A stretch of DNA of 64,000 nt from Pedobacter sp. ok626 (GCF_900100435.1 NZ_FNEX01000014.1:62001-126000), one strand, 5' to 3'. Shown: positions 25,002-34,749, counted from the first letter of the stretch. Numbers and translations are program-made. The notes: generated by a model from the sequence alone, not told the origin.

Positions 25002-26159
25002 ATGAAACAAAAAATCGCATTTACAATGCTATTGGTTGGCGGATTTCTATGTGCTCAAGCACAGAATTACACCATTAAAGGCAAGCTCGAAGGACAGGGC
25101 AATGAAAAAATAATTTTAAAGGGCTTAAACGGCGAGATCAGCGCAGAAGCAAAAAATAATAGCTTTGAATTGACCGGAACAGTAGAAGATGAGCCTTTTG
25201 TTACTTCGATCAATACCAGCTTAGACCGGAACCTATATTTGGGTGGAGGTAAAACTGGTATGTACCAACCCTCACTTCCACTGGAAATCGTACTTTCTAA
25301 AGGTGCAAATTTAACGATTACGGGTTCTGCGATGGACATCAACATGGCCTCAGTAACTGGTGATCCGTTAAATGACAGCTTTACTGAATTCAGAAAATCT
25401 GAAGCGCATTTGGTTAAAGAAATGGATGCACTACGCCGCCAACTTGTAGAAACCAGAATTATGGGTGTTAAGGAGGGAATGAATGAGATTGGGAAAAAAA
25501 TGCTAGAAAACAGACAGGCCATGGCTGCATCCAGAAAAAACTTCATTAAAACTCATCCGGATGCCTTTGCAAGTATTTATTATTTGTCACTAACTGCTAA
25601 GGAATACAAAACAGCTGAGCTGGAAGCGGCTTACAAAGGGCTGGCTTCCACGTACAAAAATTCACGCTATGCAAAAGGAATCGTTGCAAAAATCGAGGCT
25701 TCAAAGGTTGCCGACGCAGGTGGTCCCGCTCCCGACTTTACAAAGCCTGATGTAAATGGCAAGCCGGTAAGCTTGTCACAATTCAGAGGTAAATATGTAC
25801 TGTTGGATTTCTGGGGTAGCTGGTGTGGACCTTGCCGGGCTGCGAACCCACATTTGAAAGAACTTTATTCGACATATACCGCTAAAGGATTTGAAATATT
25901 AGGTGTGGCAAGTGAGAAGGTAAGCGGGCAGGCACAGGCTGAAAAAATGTGGAAGGAAGCCATAGAAAAAGATGGACTAACCTGGACTAATGTTTTAAAC
26001 AATGAATTGTCTATGAAGTCGGATGTTGTTCAGTTGTATAATATTGAAGGTTATCCCACTCAAATTTTACTGGATAAAGAAGGTAAAGTTATTGGCCGCT
26101 GGCTTGGTGCAGCCGGTAAACAACTGGATGATAAATTAAAGACCATTTTTAACAATTAA
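25002..26159 (+). CDS. Periplasmic TlpA-type thiol-disulfide protein with DUF4369 (copy 1)
   Basis: A 385-residue exported thioredoxin-fold protein: signal peptide (residues 1-20, ending AQA), N-terminal DUF4369-like beta domain (YTIKGKLEGQGNEKIILKGL), helical linker, then a TlpA/AhpC-TSA domain from about residue 245 with active site WCGPC in DFWGSWCGPCRAANPHLKEL and the cis-Pro region IEGYPTQILLD. It is expected to reduce or rearrange disulfides in the periplasm. It is followed one base later by a second, divergent TlpA gene, and both belong to the PUL-like locus 1. This suggests the imported or surface ligand is Cys-containing or that the lipoproteins need disulfide care. Confidence 0.88.
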   Translation: MKQKIAFTMLLVGGFLCAQAQNYTIKGKLEGQGNEKIILKGLNGEISAEAKNNSFELTGTVEDEPFVTSINTSLDRNLYLGGGKTGMYQPSLPLEIVLSKGANLTITGSAMDINMASVTGDPLNDSFTEFRKSEAHLVKEMDALRRQLVETRIMGVKEGMNEIGKKMLENRQAMAASRKNFIKTHPDAFASIYYLSLTAKEYKTAELEAAYKGLASTYKNSRYAKGIVAKIEASKVADAGGPAPDFTKPDVNGKPVSLSQFRGKYVLLDFWGSWCGPCRAANPHLKELYSTYTAKGFEILGVASEKVSGQAQAEKMWKEAIEKDGLTWTNVLNNELSMKSDVVQLYNIEGYPTQILLDKEGKVIGRWLGAAGKQLDDKLKTIFNN

Positions 26160-26160
26160 T

Positions 26161-27354
26161 ATGCTAAATAAACAGAAAAATAGGGCAACATATATACTTC
26201 TGGCAGGATTGATTCTGTATGGTAGTATGCCAGCACTGGCCCAGGTTAAAAAAGGAATAACCATTACAGGGAAAGTTCAGTTTCAGAATCCTGAAATTTT
26301 TAAAAAGTACAACATGGTATGGTTGTACAAAGGGATAGGAAAAGATAGAAGGATAGTAGATTCGGTGAGCGTAAACACCGATGGCAGCTTCAGCTTATCG
26401 GTTAAGCCATCAGTATCTGGTTTATATTCAATGGATATTTTAAAATGGCAAACGGCCAGTTTTTGGTCTGATAATGATGTATATATTACTTCACGTGGAT
26501 ACGATACAGCCAGAACCAAAACTAAGAATTCTGGTTTTGTTGAGGTAATCAGTAAGTCGCCGCGTACACAATTGATCAATACTGCATTGTACCAGAAATA
26601 TATTGCCGATCAGGAAATGGAGCTACTAAACACAGAGATTCTTGCTGCCAGAAATTACATGAAGAAAGATACCTCTTGGTTTACTTATTTGAGAACGAAT
26701 GGGTTGATCAGACAAAAGGCAGATTTCGAAGCCTTAAGGCTTAAGCAGCTCATTAAAGCCAATCCAAATAATCCTGCTGTGGTTTATTTACTGAGTATGC
26801 TCTCGACAGATAAGGAACCTGAGTTTTTCTCGGCTGAACTTTTGAAGCTAATGAATCTATATCCACAACTTGAAGAAGCCAAACAACTCAAAAGGGAGTT
26901 TCTTGCGCAAAACGCCATAAAGAATGCTTTGAAAAAGGGGAGTGTAATTCCTCATATCGCCTATAATGACCCTTCAGGGAAGGCCGTAGACATCAATTCT
27001 TTTAAAGGGAAATATGTGTTGATCGACTTCTGGGCAAGCTGGTGCGGTCCTTGCAGGAAAGCCATTCCGGAAATTAAAGAACTGTACAGTAAGTACAAGG
27101 AAAATGGACTTGAAGTATTGAGCGTTTCTGTAGATACAGATAATGCAGCCTGGAGAAAGGCTATGTCTGAAGAAAACATGCCCTGGCCGCAAGTGCTAAG
27201 TCCTGATAAAAATAAAACAATGGCGAGTTTTATGATCGTCGGTATTCCAACACTATACCTGATAGACAGAGAAGGGAAAATTGTTGAAAAGTACACAGGT
27301 TTCAGCGCTAAGTTGAAAACGCAGCTTGAAGAAGCTTTCAAACAGAAAATATAA
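26161..27354 (+). CDS. Periplasmic TlpA-type thiol-disulfide protein (copy 2)
   Basis: The 397-residue product has a signal peptide (residues 1-28, ...MPALAQ), an N-terminal DUF4369-like region (ITGKVQFQNPEIFKKYNMVW), a helical middle and a C-terminal TlpA domain with WCGPC in DFWASWCGPCRKAIPEIKEL and cis-Pro loop IVGIPTLYLID. It is clearly paralogous to the preceding gene in layout but diverged in sequence. The ATG follows the previous stop by one base, and an intrinsic terminator at 27365-27398 closes the transcription unit just after this gene. The partner protein is unknown. Confidence 0.88.
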   Translation: MLNKQKNRATYILLAGLILYGSMPALAQVKKGITITGKVQFQNPEIFKKYNMVWLYKGIGKDRRIVDSVSVNTDGSFSLSVKPSVSGLYSMDILKWQTASFWSDNDVYITSRGYDTARTKTKNSGFVEVISKSPRTQLINTALYQKYIADQEMELLNTEILAARNYMKKDTSWFTYLRTNGLIRQKADFEALRLKQLIKANPNNPAVVYLLSMLSTDKEPEFFSAELLKLMNLYPQLEEAKQLKREFLAQNAIKNALKKGSVIPHIAYNDPSGKAVDINSFKGKYVLIDFWASWCGPCRKAIPEIKELYSKYKENGLEVLSVSVDTDNAAWRKAMSEENMPWPQVLSPDKNKTMASFMIVGIPTLYLIDREGKIVEKYTGFSAKLKTQLEEAFKQKI

Positions 27355-27364
27355 TTTTAAATAG

Positions 27365-27398
27365 AAATGGCGCCAATTGTATAGGACGCCATTTTTTT
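27365..27398 (+). terminator. Intrinsic terminator ending PUL-like locus 1
   Basis: AAATGGCG (27365-27372) pairs perfectly with CGCCATTT (27387-27394) around a 14-base loop and runs into seven T (27392-27398). It also rules out the longer open frame of the next gene, whose TTG start would fall inside the hairpin. Confidence 0.88.
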
Positions 27399-27409
27399 AT
27401 GATCAATCC

Positions 27410-29119
27410 ATGAACCGAATTCTTCCCGGCAGAACAGTGCCTTTGTTTTTTATGTACCTAGTGTGCTTTGTATTTGAAGGTTACGCACAACAATCCTTTG
27501 ACGCGAAACGTATTGAGATAATTACATCAGCAGTCATTAAAAAAGGCTATCCCGCATGTGTACGGTTGTGGGGATTTGATACTGTTAAGAAAGTACAAAA
27601 CAGCGCGCAGTTTACCGGAGTTGTGGTAACAGCCGAAGGCCATATTCTTACTGCTGCTCATGCGATCATACCGGGGAAAACTTATCTGGTTAATTTCCCT
27701 GACGGAAGAACCGCAATAGCGGAAGGAAAGGGAAGAATTGCTGCTGAAAGTCAGGGTAGACCTGATGTAGCTATGGTAAAAATAGTAACAAAAGGGGCAT
27801 GGCCATTTGCAGAGATCGGATGGTCTTCCTCATCGAAATTAAACAGTATGTGTGTGAGTATTGCCTATCCTACGACACTCAACCAAAAATTACCCTCAGT
27901 AAGGTTTGGTCGGATTAGCCGATTGCCTGATGTATGGGGATTTATGGTTTCTACCTGTATAATGGAACCTGGAGATTCCGGAGGTCCGTTGTTTGATGAG
28001 CTGGGACGCGTAATTGGTCTTCATAGCCGTATTGATGTAAATGAAAAAATAAACTATGAGGTTCCTGTGGATCTTTACAGGAAATATTGGACGGCTTTAA
28101 ATGTAGCTGAGGATTATAAAACTTTGCCTTCAAAAGAAGATGATCTGGGATCCGATCCTCAGCAAGCTGCTATTAATCACATTACTGAACTGGAAAATTT
28201 AGAAGCACAGTTTGGCAAATCAGCATTTAATTTCAATGGCAGCTGTTTACGGATTAGCAGTGAGCTAAATGGAAAACCCCAACAGGTATATGGAACAGTG
28301 CTTTCAGGGAGTATAAAGGCATCAAATACTCAATTTAAATCCGGAACTCTTTTAGTAAGTAAAAGCTCACTGATAGGAGAGCATGCCGTTGTTGATCTCG
28401 GTACTGGCAGGAACCTTACACTGACCGTTGTTTCCAGGGATAAAGAAAATGATTTGATCCTTCTGTATGTTGCTGCCAGGTTAAAGTCCGCGATCAGTTT
28501 GAAAGCTTTGGCGGATACTCCTTCCATTAAGTTCAGTGAAGTTGGTAAATTCCTTTTATCTGCCATGCCTGGACAAAACAATCGACTTAGTGTATTGGGG
28601 AGTACTTGCTTTGGTCAGGATAAAAAGTTCAGTTCCGGATATTTTGGTGCTTCGGCTACTTTCATAAATAAGCAAATTCTATTGACGCGTATTGCGCCAG
28701 GGAGTCCGGCGGAAAAAGCTGGATTGATGTTGCAGGATCAGGTTACGGGAATTAATGGCGTACCTATATCGCTTCCTCCAGAATATGGCAAGGAGATTAT
28801 GAAATATGAACCGGGTGATACCATCAATATCCAGGGGGTAAGAGGCGGCGCTCCTTACAATTTATCGGTAAACCTTGGCTTATTGCCTGTGACAGGAAAT
28901 CATCCAGCGGATCATTTTGTAGGTGGAAAAAGCAAGAGAAGAGATGGCTTTAGATCTGTATTTACACATGATGCAATGCTTAAGCCAGAAGAATGTGGCG
29001 GACCTGTTTTTGATTTGACTGGTAAATTTTACGGCATAAATATCGCAAGATTCAGTAGAACATCCTGCTTGGCAATACCAACTCTTGTGATATATCAGTT
29101 TGTGCTTAGCAGTTTGTGA
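27410..29119 (+). CDS. Secreted trypsin-like serine protease with PDZ domain and second, degenerate protease half
   Basis: The 569-residue product from ATG 27410 has a signal peptide ending in GYAQ. The first domain (about 30-225) is a trypsin fold with a complete triad: H84 (TAAHAI), D119 (RPDVAMV), S190 (GDSGGPLFDE). A second beta-barrel-like half (about 270-400) precedes a PDZ domain (about 420-495: LTRIAPGSPAEKAGLMLQDQ), and after it comes EECGGPVFDLTGKFYGINI with Cys529 where a catalytic Ser would be. The PDZ thus seems inserted in a second trypsin-like fold. It is separated from the TlpA genes by a terminator, and a sigma factor gene follows 78 bases on. DegP/HtrA-like quality control is one possible role. 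Confidence 0.82.
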   Translation: MNRILPGRTVPLFFMYLVCFVFEGYAQQSFDAKRIEIITSAVIKKGYPACVRLWGFDTVKKVQNSAQFTGVVVTAEGHILTAAHAIIPGKTYLVNFPDGRTAIAEGKGRIAAESQGRPDVAMVKIVTKGAWPFAEIGWSSSSKLNSMCVSIAYPTTLNQKLPSVRFGRISRLPDVWGFMVSTCIMEPGDSGGPLFDELGRVIGLHSRIDVNEKINYEVPVDLYRKYWTALNVAEDYKTLPSKEDDLGSDPQQAAINHITELENLEAQFGKSAFNFNGSCLRISSELNGKPQQVYGTVLSGSIKASNTQFKSGTLLVSKSSLIGEHAVVDLGTGRNLTLTVVSRDKENDLILLYVAARLKSAISLKALADTPSIKFSEVGKFLLSAMPGQNNRLSVLGSTCFGQDKKFSSGYFGASATFINKQILLTRIAPGSPAEKAGLMLQDQVTGINGVPISLPPEYGKEIMKYEPGDTINIQGVRGGAPYNLSVNLGLLPVTGNHPADHFVGGKSKRRDGFRSVFTHDAMLKPEECGGPVFDLTGKFYGINIARFSRTSCLAIPTLVIYQFVLSSL

Positions 29120-29197
29120 AAAACAAAACTTGATATATCCTAAAATTTATTTATCATTGGATAATTTTCGAGTATTTTTATACCGGAAATAAAGCGG

Positions 29198-29776
29198 ATG
29201 ATAGATTATAACAGGCTTACAGATCAGCAGTTAATGACGCTTTTAAAAGAAAGCGACAGCAATGCCTATGCCCAATTGTATGATCGTTATTTTCAGTTAC
29301 TTTTTGTTTATGCCTATAAACGCTTAAGAGATGAGGCGGAAGCAAAAGATGTAATACAGGATTTCTTTACGGTACTTTGGGTAAAACGTGACACCCTGAA
29401 TTTCAATTCTGCTATCTCTGCTTACTTTTTTACTGCTATTAACAACAGGATCATTGATTTTTTTCTGCATAGGAAGGTTGCCGATAAGTATATTGGTTCT
29501 ATCTCGATGCCAACTGAAAGGGAAGAAGCCACAACAGATCATTTAGTGAGAGAAAAACAACTTATGGCTTATATTGAGATGGAGATACAGGCTTTGCCAT
29601 CAAAAATGAGGAAAATCTTTGAGTTGAGCCGAAAATCTAATTATACATATAAGGAAATTGCTGGTGAATTGTCGATCTCCGAGAAAACCGTTCATCGCCA
29701 GATGTCGAATGCTTTAATACGCCTCAGGACGAAACTCGGCCTATTCACCTTCCTTATTTTCCTTACCAAGTTTTAA
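29198..29776 (+). CDS. ECF RNA polymerase sigma factor of PUL 2
   Basis: The 192-residue ECF sigma factor has region 2 (LYDRYFQLLFVYAYKRLRDE, DVIQDFFTVLWVKRDTL) and region 4 (LPSKMRKIFELSRKSNYTYK, LSISEKTVHRQMSNALIRL), with a hydrophobic tail. It starts a new regulatory cassette: the FecR anti-sigma gene follows 84 bases later, then an STN-bearing SusC and SusD. By the standard model it is held by FecR and freed on ligand transport to drive the downstream genes. It is not closely similar to the first sigma factor in this window, so cross-talk is not expected. Confidence 0.93.
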   Translation: MIDYNRLTDQQLMTLLKESDSNAYAQLYDRYFQLLFVYAYKRLRDEAEAKDVIQDFFTVLWVKRDTLNFNSAISAYFFTAINNRIIDFFLHRKVADKYIGSISMPTEREEATTDHLVREKQLMAYIEMEIQALPSKMRKIFELSRKSNYTYKEIAGELSISEKTVHRQMSNALIRLRTKLGLFTFLIFLTKF

Positions 29777-29860
29777 TTTAAAATATTTTCTTTTTTTTCT
29801 GCACGTATTGGGGGGACTTCCCCGTCATACCTTTAATTATGGAAATTATCCGCTTTAGGT

Positions 29861-31075
29861 ATGTCAGAACAAGAACGAGAATTACTTATAAAATACAATG
29901 CCGGCAAATGTACCGAAGCTGAAAAAGCTGCGGTAGAAAAATGGTTGTTTGAACTTAATAGTACAGCCGTCAATTTATCAGGGGATAAAATTGCGACTAT
30001 AAAGGCTGAAGTTCTTAGCCAGTTACCGGGCCCGGTAGCAAAAGTAAGAAAGTTGAGCGCTTGGCTACCCATTGCTGCGGCAGTTACATTATTTGCTTTT
30101 GGTGCAGGTTGGTTTTACTTTTCTAATTTGTCTGTTAATAAATTGATGAATAATGACAAGCGAAGTGCTTACCTGAATGATGTTGCTCCCGGTAGAAATT
30201 CGGCGACCCTTACGTTGGCGGATGGAAAGAAGATCGTTTTATCTGATGCAGGTAGTGGAGAACTGGTAAATGAATCAGGGGTGGTGATTTCTAAAACTGC
30301 TGAAGGAGAGATTATTTATAACGTTGCCTCAGGCGCTGGCTCTGAAAAAGGAACTGAAAGGGACAGACCAAGCTCAGGAGTAGGTAATACGGCTTACAAT
30401 ACACTTGCAACTACGAATGGAGAAACTTTCCGCGTTCGCTTACCAGATGGTTCTTTGGTGGTTCTGAATGCCGCTTCTAGTTTAACCTACCCTACCCATC
30501 TAAATCAGGATCAGGAACGACGGGTTAAGCTTTATGGCGAAGCTTATTTTGAGGTTGCAAAAGTAATGGTTAAACAAAAGGGACCAGGAAGTAAAGAATC
30601 GGTAATAAGGAAGCCATTCATAGTATCAACAGATAAGCAACAGGTAGAGGTGCTGGGAACGCATTTCAATATTAACAGTTATGCTGATGAATTAAATACA
30701 AAAACAACTTTATTGGAAGGTTCCGTGAAGGTTGCATCTTTGGATGCTGGGCGCCATTCGTCAATTTTAAAACCTGGACAGCAGGCTGTGAGCAGGGCCG
30801 AAATGTTTTTGATCACGGAGGTGAACATTGCACAGGCTGTAGCCTGGAAAAATGGAACCTTTGATTTTGACAATGAGGATATCCAGAGTGTCATGCGTAA
30901 AATTTCAAGATGGTATAATGTAGAGGTGGAATTTGAGGGAAGCGTTTCGAAAGAGAGATTTAATGGTGCGCTCTCGCGCCAGAAGAATATCAGTCAGATG
31001 TTGAAAATGTTGGAATCAACTGGAGTAGTTCATTTTAAAATAGAAGGAAGGAGGGTTATCGTTATCAATAATTAA
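29861..31075 (+). CDS. FecR-family anti-sigma factor
   Basis: This is a full-length 404-residue inner-membrane anti-sigma factor: cytoplasmic N-terminus (ELLIKYNAGKCTEAEKAAVE), one span at about residues 65-87 (WLPIAAAVTLFAFGAGWFYF), a FecR domain (about 170-290: VRLPDGSLVVLNAASSLTYP, GEAYFEV, VLGTHFNINSYADE), and a C-terminal DUF4974 domain (FDFDNEDIQSVMRKISRWYN to VIVINN). It sits between its sigma factor and the SusC receptor that carries the STN contact domain, so the complete trans-envelope signalling chain is present. Confidence 0.94.
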   Translation: MSEQERELLIKYNAGKCTEAEKAAVEKWLFELNSTAVNLSGDKIATIKAEVLSQLPGPVAKVRKLSAWLPIAAAVTLFAFGAGWFYFSNLSVNKLMNNDKRSAYLNDVAPGRNSATLTLADGKKIVLSDAGSGELVNESGVVISKTAEGEIIYNVASGAGSEKGTERDRPSSGVGNTAYNTLATTNGETFRVRLPDGSLVVLNAASSLTYPTHLNQDQERRVKLYGEAYFEVAKVMVKQKGPGSKESVIRKPFIVSTDKQQVEVLGTHFNINSYADELNTKTTLLEGSVKVASLDAGRHSSILKPGQQAVSRAEMFLITEVNIAQAVAWKNGTFDFDNEDIQSVMRKISRWYNVEVEFEGSVSKERFNGALSRQKNISQMLKMLESTGVVHFKIEGRRVIVINN

Positions 31076-31096
31076 GCAAACAGATAATCCTTTGTA

Positions 31097-31130
31097 AGTC
31101 AGGAAACCGACGCCAATCGGAATCCTGACT
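31097..31130 (+). other. Strong two-part hairpin in the leader of SusC-2
   Basis: AGTCAGGA (31097-31104) pairs perfectly with TCCTGACT (31123-31130). Inside, CCGA (31107-31110) pairs with TCGG (31117-31120), leaving a symmetric AA/AA internal loop and a CGCCAA hexaloop. No T-run follows, so it is unlikely to be an intrinsic terminator. It is placed between the anti-sigma and SusC genes. Confidence 0.6.
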
Positions 31131-31232
31131 AAAGCCTGGATTGTTAATATATTAAAAACAAATTAACTAACTGCGCTTACCTGACCCATCTTGCAAAATG
31201 AAAAGGTAAAATCGCCTAACCAAACTTATCAA

Positions 31233-34200
31233 ATGTACAATTTTTACTTAAAGAAAATGGTGCAGCCACCAGACTGTATCACAAGAATTCTGCTGATTAT
31301 GAGGTTTACCCTACTAATTCTAATCACTGCTATTTTACAGGTTAGCGCAAGTTCTTTTGCGCAGAAAATAACCTTGTCTGAAAAAAATGCTCCTTTGAGG
31401 AAGGTTTTTGATCAGATCAGATCGCAAAGCGGCTACGACTTCTTATTTACTTCCACGATACTTAGGGACGCTAAGCGTGTAAGTATTGACATGAAGGATG
31501 CTGAAATAGACGTTGTTCTCCGAAAAATATTTGAAGGGCAGCCATTGAAGTATACCATCGATGAAAAAACCGTGCTGATCAAAGCAAAAGACAAAAACTT
31601 TCTTGACAACCTGATCGCAGGATTTCAGGCGATTGACGTAAAAGGAAAGATCTTAACGGAAACGGGGAATAACTTAGTTGGCGCCTCCATTACCGTTAAA
31701 GGAACGAATAGAGTGGTGAGAACAAATGAAAAAGGGGAGTTTACCATTACCAATGTAGATGAAAACGCAACACTTGTCATTACTTATATGGGCTATGAAA
31801 CCAGGGAAGTGAAAGTGGAGAAAACAATAAGTGTGGTCCTGAAAATTGACATAAGTGCTTTAAGTGAAGTAGTGGTGGTAGGTTATGGTACGCAAAAGAA
31901 ATCATCTTTATCGGGCGCTGTTTCTTCCATAAAAGGTGAGGAATTGTTAAAGGGCCCCTCGACAAATGTATCCAGTTTATTAGGAGGACGGCTTCCGGGG
32001 ATATCTTCGGTGCAGGAATCTGGTGAACCAGGTGTTGATCAGGCTTCGTTGAGGATACGCGGTTCTAATTATGCGGTTACTTATATAGTAGATGGAATGC
32101 CACGCTCTATCAATGATTTAGATCCGAATGATATAGAAAGTATATCCGTATTAAAAGACGGTGCGGCTGCTTCGGTTTATGGGTTGAAAGCTGCCGGAGG
32201 GGTAATTATTGTAACCACCAAAAAAGGAATTGCTGGAAAACCAACCTTAAATTACAGTGGATCTGCCGGCGTATCGTTAAACGCTAATTTTCCTAAGTTT
32301 ATGGATGGCCCGCAGTTCGCACATTATTACAACATGGCCGACATGATGGATAAGCTGGCCAATGGAACCATTAAAAATAGGAATGAGTACACGCCGATTT
32401 TCCTAAAGGCTGATGTAGATGCCATGCTAAACGGGGATCCTAATGATGGCTGGGACAATGTAAACTATATCGATGAGGTTTTTGGTACGGGGCGCAATAC
32501 AAAGCACAATCTTTCTGTACAAGGTGGGAGTGACAATACGAATTATTTTGTATCGCTTGGCTATATGGGCAATAAAGGAAATATCAAGAATTTTGAATAC
32601 GACCGTTATAACCTACGTAGTAACATCACCACAAAAGTAGCGCAAAATCTTAATTTGGAATTTGGTGTAGCAGGTAGTACAGGATACAGGCAAACACCAG
32701 GTTTTCTCTCAGGAGGTACAGACAGCAGTCCGGATTTAGGTGAACAAGGATGGTTTTCTATCGCTAAACAAACCATCGGAATGCACCCCTATCTGCCAAT
32801 AAAGTATAACGGCCTCTATACAGGTGTTACGCCAAGAAATAATTCAGGTGCGCCGAATAGTCCGCTTGCAGCTATCAATGAATCAGGTTACAAGAAAACG
32901 AGTGCCGTAGATTTACAGACCAATCTGTCGTTACAATACAATGTGCCCTGGGTAAAAGGTTTAAGCCTTAAAGCCGCCGGATCTTATGATTACAGTACAT
33001 CGCACAATAAAAACCTGGATACCTACTATTCCGTAAATTCGGTAAGGTTAACAGATGCAACCAGCAAATTGGGTTTTAATAAGATGCTGGATCCGAGAGG
33101 CAGGTCGTTCAATTTCCTGGGCGAAGGTCAATCCCAAAGTAAACAATTGGTTGGTCAGGGTAGTTTGAGTTACAAAAATACTTTCGCTGAACATAATGTA
33201 GACCTCTTGGCTTTGGTGGAGATCCGCAACAATAAGTCAAACTCTTTATCGGCCTATGCTAAAGATGTCGCCTTTCCGGAATTACCTGAACTTGGTCTTA
33301 ACACACCCGCGGACAGTCCGATTGGCGGAGGTAGTGCTGGATCAAGAAGTCTGGGTTATGTATTTCGTTTAAAATATGATTATAAGGAGAAATACCTTGC
33401 TGAATTTACAGGAAGATATGACGGTTCTTATAAGTTTGCTGGTAATGCTGAAGGTAAAAGATGGGGTTTTTTCCCTTCTGCTTCATTAGCCTGGAGAGTG
33501 TCTAAAGAAGATTTTATGGATAACCAGACCACCATTGATGATTTAAAACTCCGTGCTTCGGCAGGTTTGCTGGGTAGTGATGGTGTGCCTGAGTATTCAT
33601 TTTTAAGTACTTATTCTTTTGGTAGCAAACTGCCAGTAAATGGTGCTTTACAAAACTCACTTTATACGAGTGTCATCGCTAACCCTAACCTTTCCTGGGA
33701 AAAGACACTTTCGTATAATGTGGGGGTTGATATGACCATGTGGAAAGGTTTGCTGGGAATCGAGTTTGATGCATTTTATACGTATACCTACGATATCCTT
33801 ACCGGAATGTCGGCCGGATACCCACCATCAATGGGTGGCTATTATTTCTCCTATGAAAACTTTAGCGCAACAGATGCTAGAGGTTTTGAGTTGTTGTTGA
33901 AACATAGCAATAGCTTTAACCTGGGCGGTAAGGCATTTAAATATCGTATTTCTCCTAATGTTACTTTTGCCAGAAACCGCTGGGTTAAATATCCTGATAG
34001 TGAAAATGCACCGGAAATTCAAAAGGTTACCGGAAAGAGAACAGGAATTGTCTCGGGATGGATTGCGGATGGACTTTTCCGTTCGGAAGAAGAAATTGAC
34101 AATTCAGCCTGGTATGGAAGCCGCCCGAATATGGGTGATGTGAAATACAGAGACCTGAACGGTGATGGAAAAATTGATTACCAGGACCGGGGATTGATTG

Positions 34201-34730
34201 GCAGGCCAAACAGACCTGAACTGACTTATGGTCTGAATCTGGCTGCCGAGTGGAACGGCTTCGATATCAATGCACAATTGACTGGAGGAATGTTCTTTGA
34301 CGTATCCTTAACGGGTACATATTATAACTATTACGATGACAATACCATTTGGACACAAACATTTAAAGAGGGTGCAAACTCTCCGTTGTTCCTGGTAGAG
34401 AATGCCTATAGCGTTGATAATCCTAACGGAACATTTCCAAGAATGACGCTAAGTTCTACTACACATGGCGGTGATAATGGCTTAGCCTCAACGTTCTGGT
34501 TCAGAGATGGTAAATACATCCGTTTAAAGTCAGCACAGATCGGCTATTCAATACCAAAAAAGATTATGGATAAAATGGGACTGGGTACATTGCGCTTTTT
34601 TGTAGAAGGCGCTAACATTTTTACAATATCGGGATTACCAAAAGGTGTTGATCCGGAGTCGCCAGGTGTGAATAATGGATATTATCCACAGCAGAGAATA
34701 TTTATGGGCGGTGCAACACTGTCTTTTTAA
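31233..34730 (+). CDS. SusC/RagA-family TonB-dependent transporter with STN signalling domain
   Basis: The 1165-residue protein is counted from ATG 31233 (MYNFYLKKMVQPPD), preferred over an upstream TTG. It has a signal segment (about 20-47, ...SSFAQ), an STN domain (about 50-120: NAPLRKVFDQIRSQSGYDFL), a carboxypeptidase-like domain (about 135-210: VKGKILTETGNNLVGASITV), the SusC plug (VVVGYGTQKKSSLSGAVSSI, YIVDGMPRSI, VLKDGAAASVYGLKAAGGVI) and the barrel ending in TLSF. STN is expected to contact the FecR protein encoded upstream. SusD follows. The cargo is probably a glycan or oligosaccharide, given the downstream hydrolase and esterase. Confidence 0.95.
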   Translation: MYNFYLKKMVQPPDCITRILLIMRFTLLILITAILQVSASSFAQKITLSEKNAPLRKVFDQIRSQSGYDFLFTSTILRDAKRVSIDMKDAEIDVVLRKIFEGQPLKYTIDEKTVLIKAKDKNFLDNLIAGFQAIDVKGKILTETGNNLVGASITVKGTNRVVRTNEKGEFTITNVDENATLVITYMGYETREVKVEKTISVVLKIDISALSEVVVVGYGTQKKSSLSGAVSSIKGEELLKGPSTNVSSLLGGRLPGISSVQESGEPGVDQASLRIRGSNYAVTYIVDGMPRSINDLDPNDIESISVLKDGAAASVYGLKAAGGVIIVTTKKGIAGKPTLNYSGSAGVSLNANFPKFMDGPQFAHYYNMADMMDKLANGTIKNRNEYTPIFLKADVDAMLNGDPNDGWDNVNYIDEVFGTGRNTKHNLSVQGGSDNTNYFVSLGYMGNKGNIKNFEYDRYNLRSNITTKVAQNLNLEFGVAGSTGYRQTPGFLSGGTDSSPDLGEQGWFSIAKQTIGMHPYLPIKYNGLYTGVTPRNNSGAPNSPLAAINESGYKKTSAVDLQTNLSLQYNVPWVKGLSLKAAGSYDYSTSHNKNLDTYYSVNSVRLTDATSKLGFNKMLDPRGRSFNFLGEGQSQSKQLVGQGSLSYKNTFAEHNVDLLALVEIRNNKSNSLSAYAKDVAFPELPELGLNTPADSPIGGGSAGSRSLGYVFRLKYDYKEKYLAEFTGRYDGSYKFAGNAEGKRWGFFPSASLAWRVSKEDFMDNQTTIDDLKLRASAGLLGSDGVPEYSFLSTYSFGSKLPVNGALQNSLYTSVIANPNLSWEKTLSYNVGVDMTMWKGLLGIEFDAFYTYTYDILTGMSAGYPPSMGGYYFSYENFSATDARGFELLLKHSNSFNLGGKAFKYRISPNVTFARNRWVKYPDSENAPEIQKVTGKRTGIVSGWIADGLFRSEEEIDNSAWYGSRPNMGDVKYRDLNGDGKIDYQDRGLIGRPNRPELTYGLNLAAEWNGFDINAQLTGGMFFDVSLTGTYYNYYDDNTIWTQTFKEGANSPLFLVENAYSVDNPNGTFPRMTLSSTTHGGDNGLASTFWFRDGKYIRLKSAQIGYSIPKKIMDKMGLGTLRFFVEGANIFTISGLPKGVDPESPGVNNGYYPQQRIFMGGATLSF

Positions 34731-34749
34731 ACCTTAAATTTTGATTCAA

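Noticed and set aside
25067..25546. Minus-strand open frame of 159 codons
   Set aside because: It lies wholly antisense to the DUF4369/TlpA gene, which has a signal peptide and active site; the antisense product has no recognisable features.
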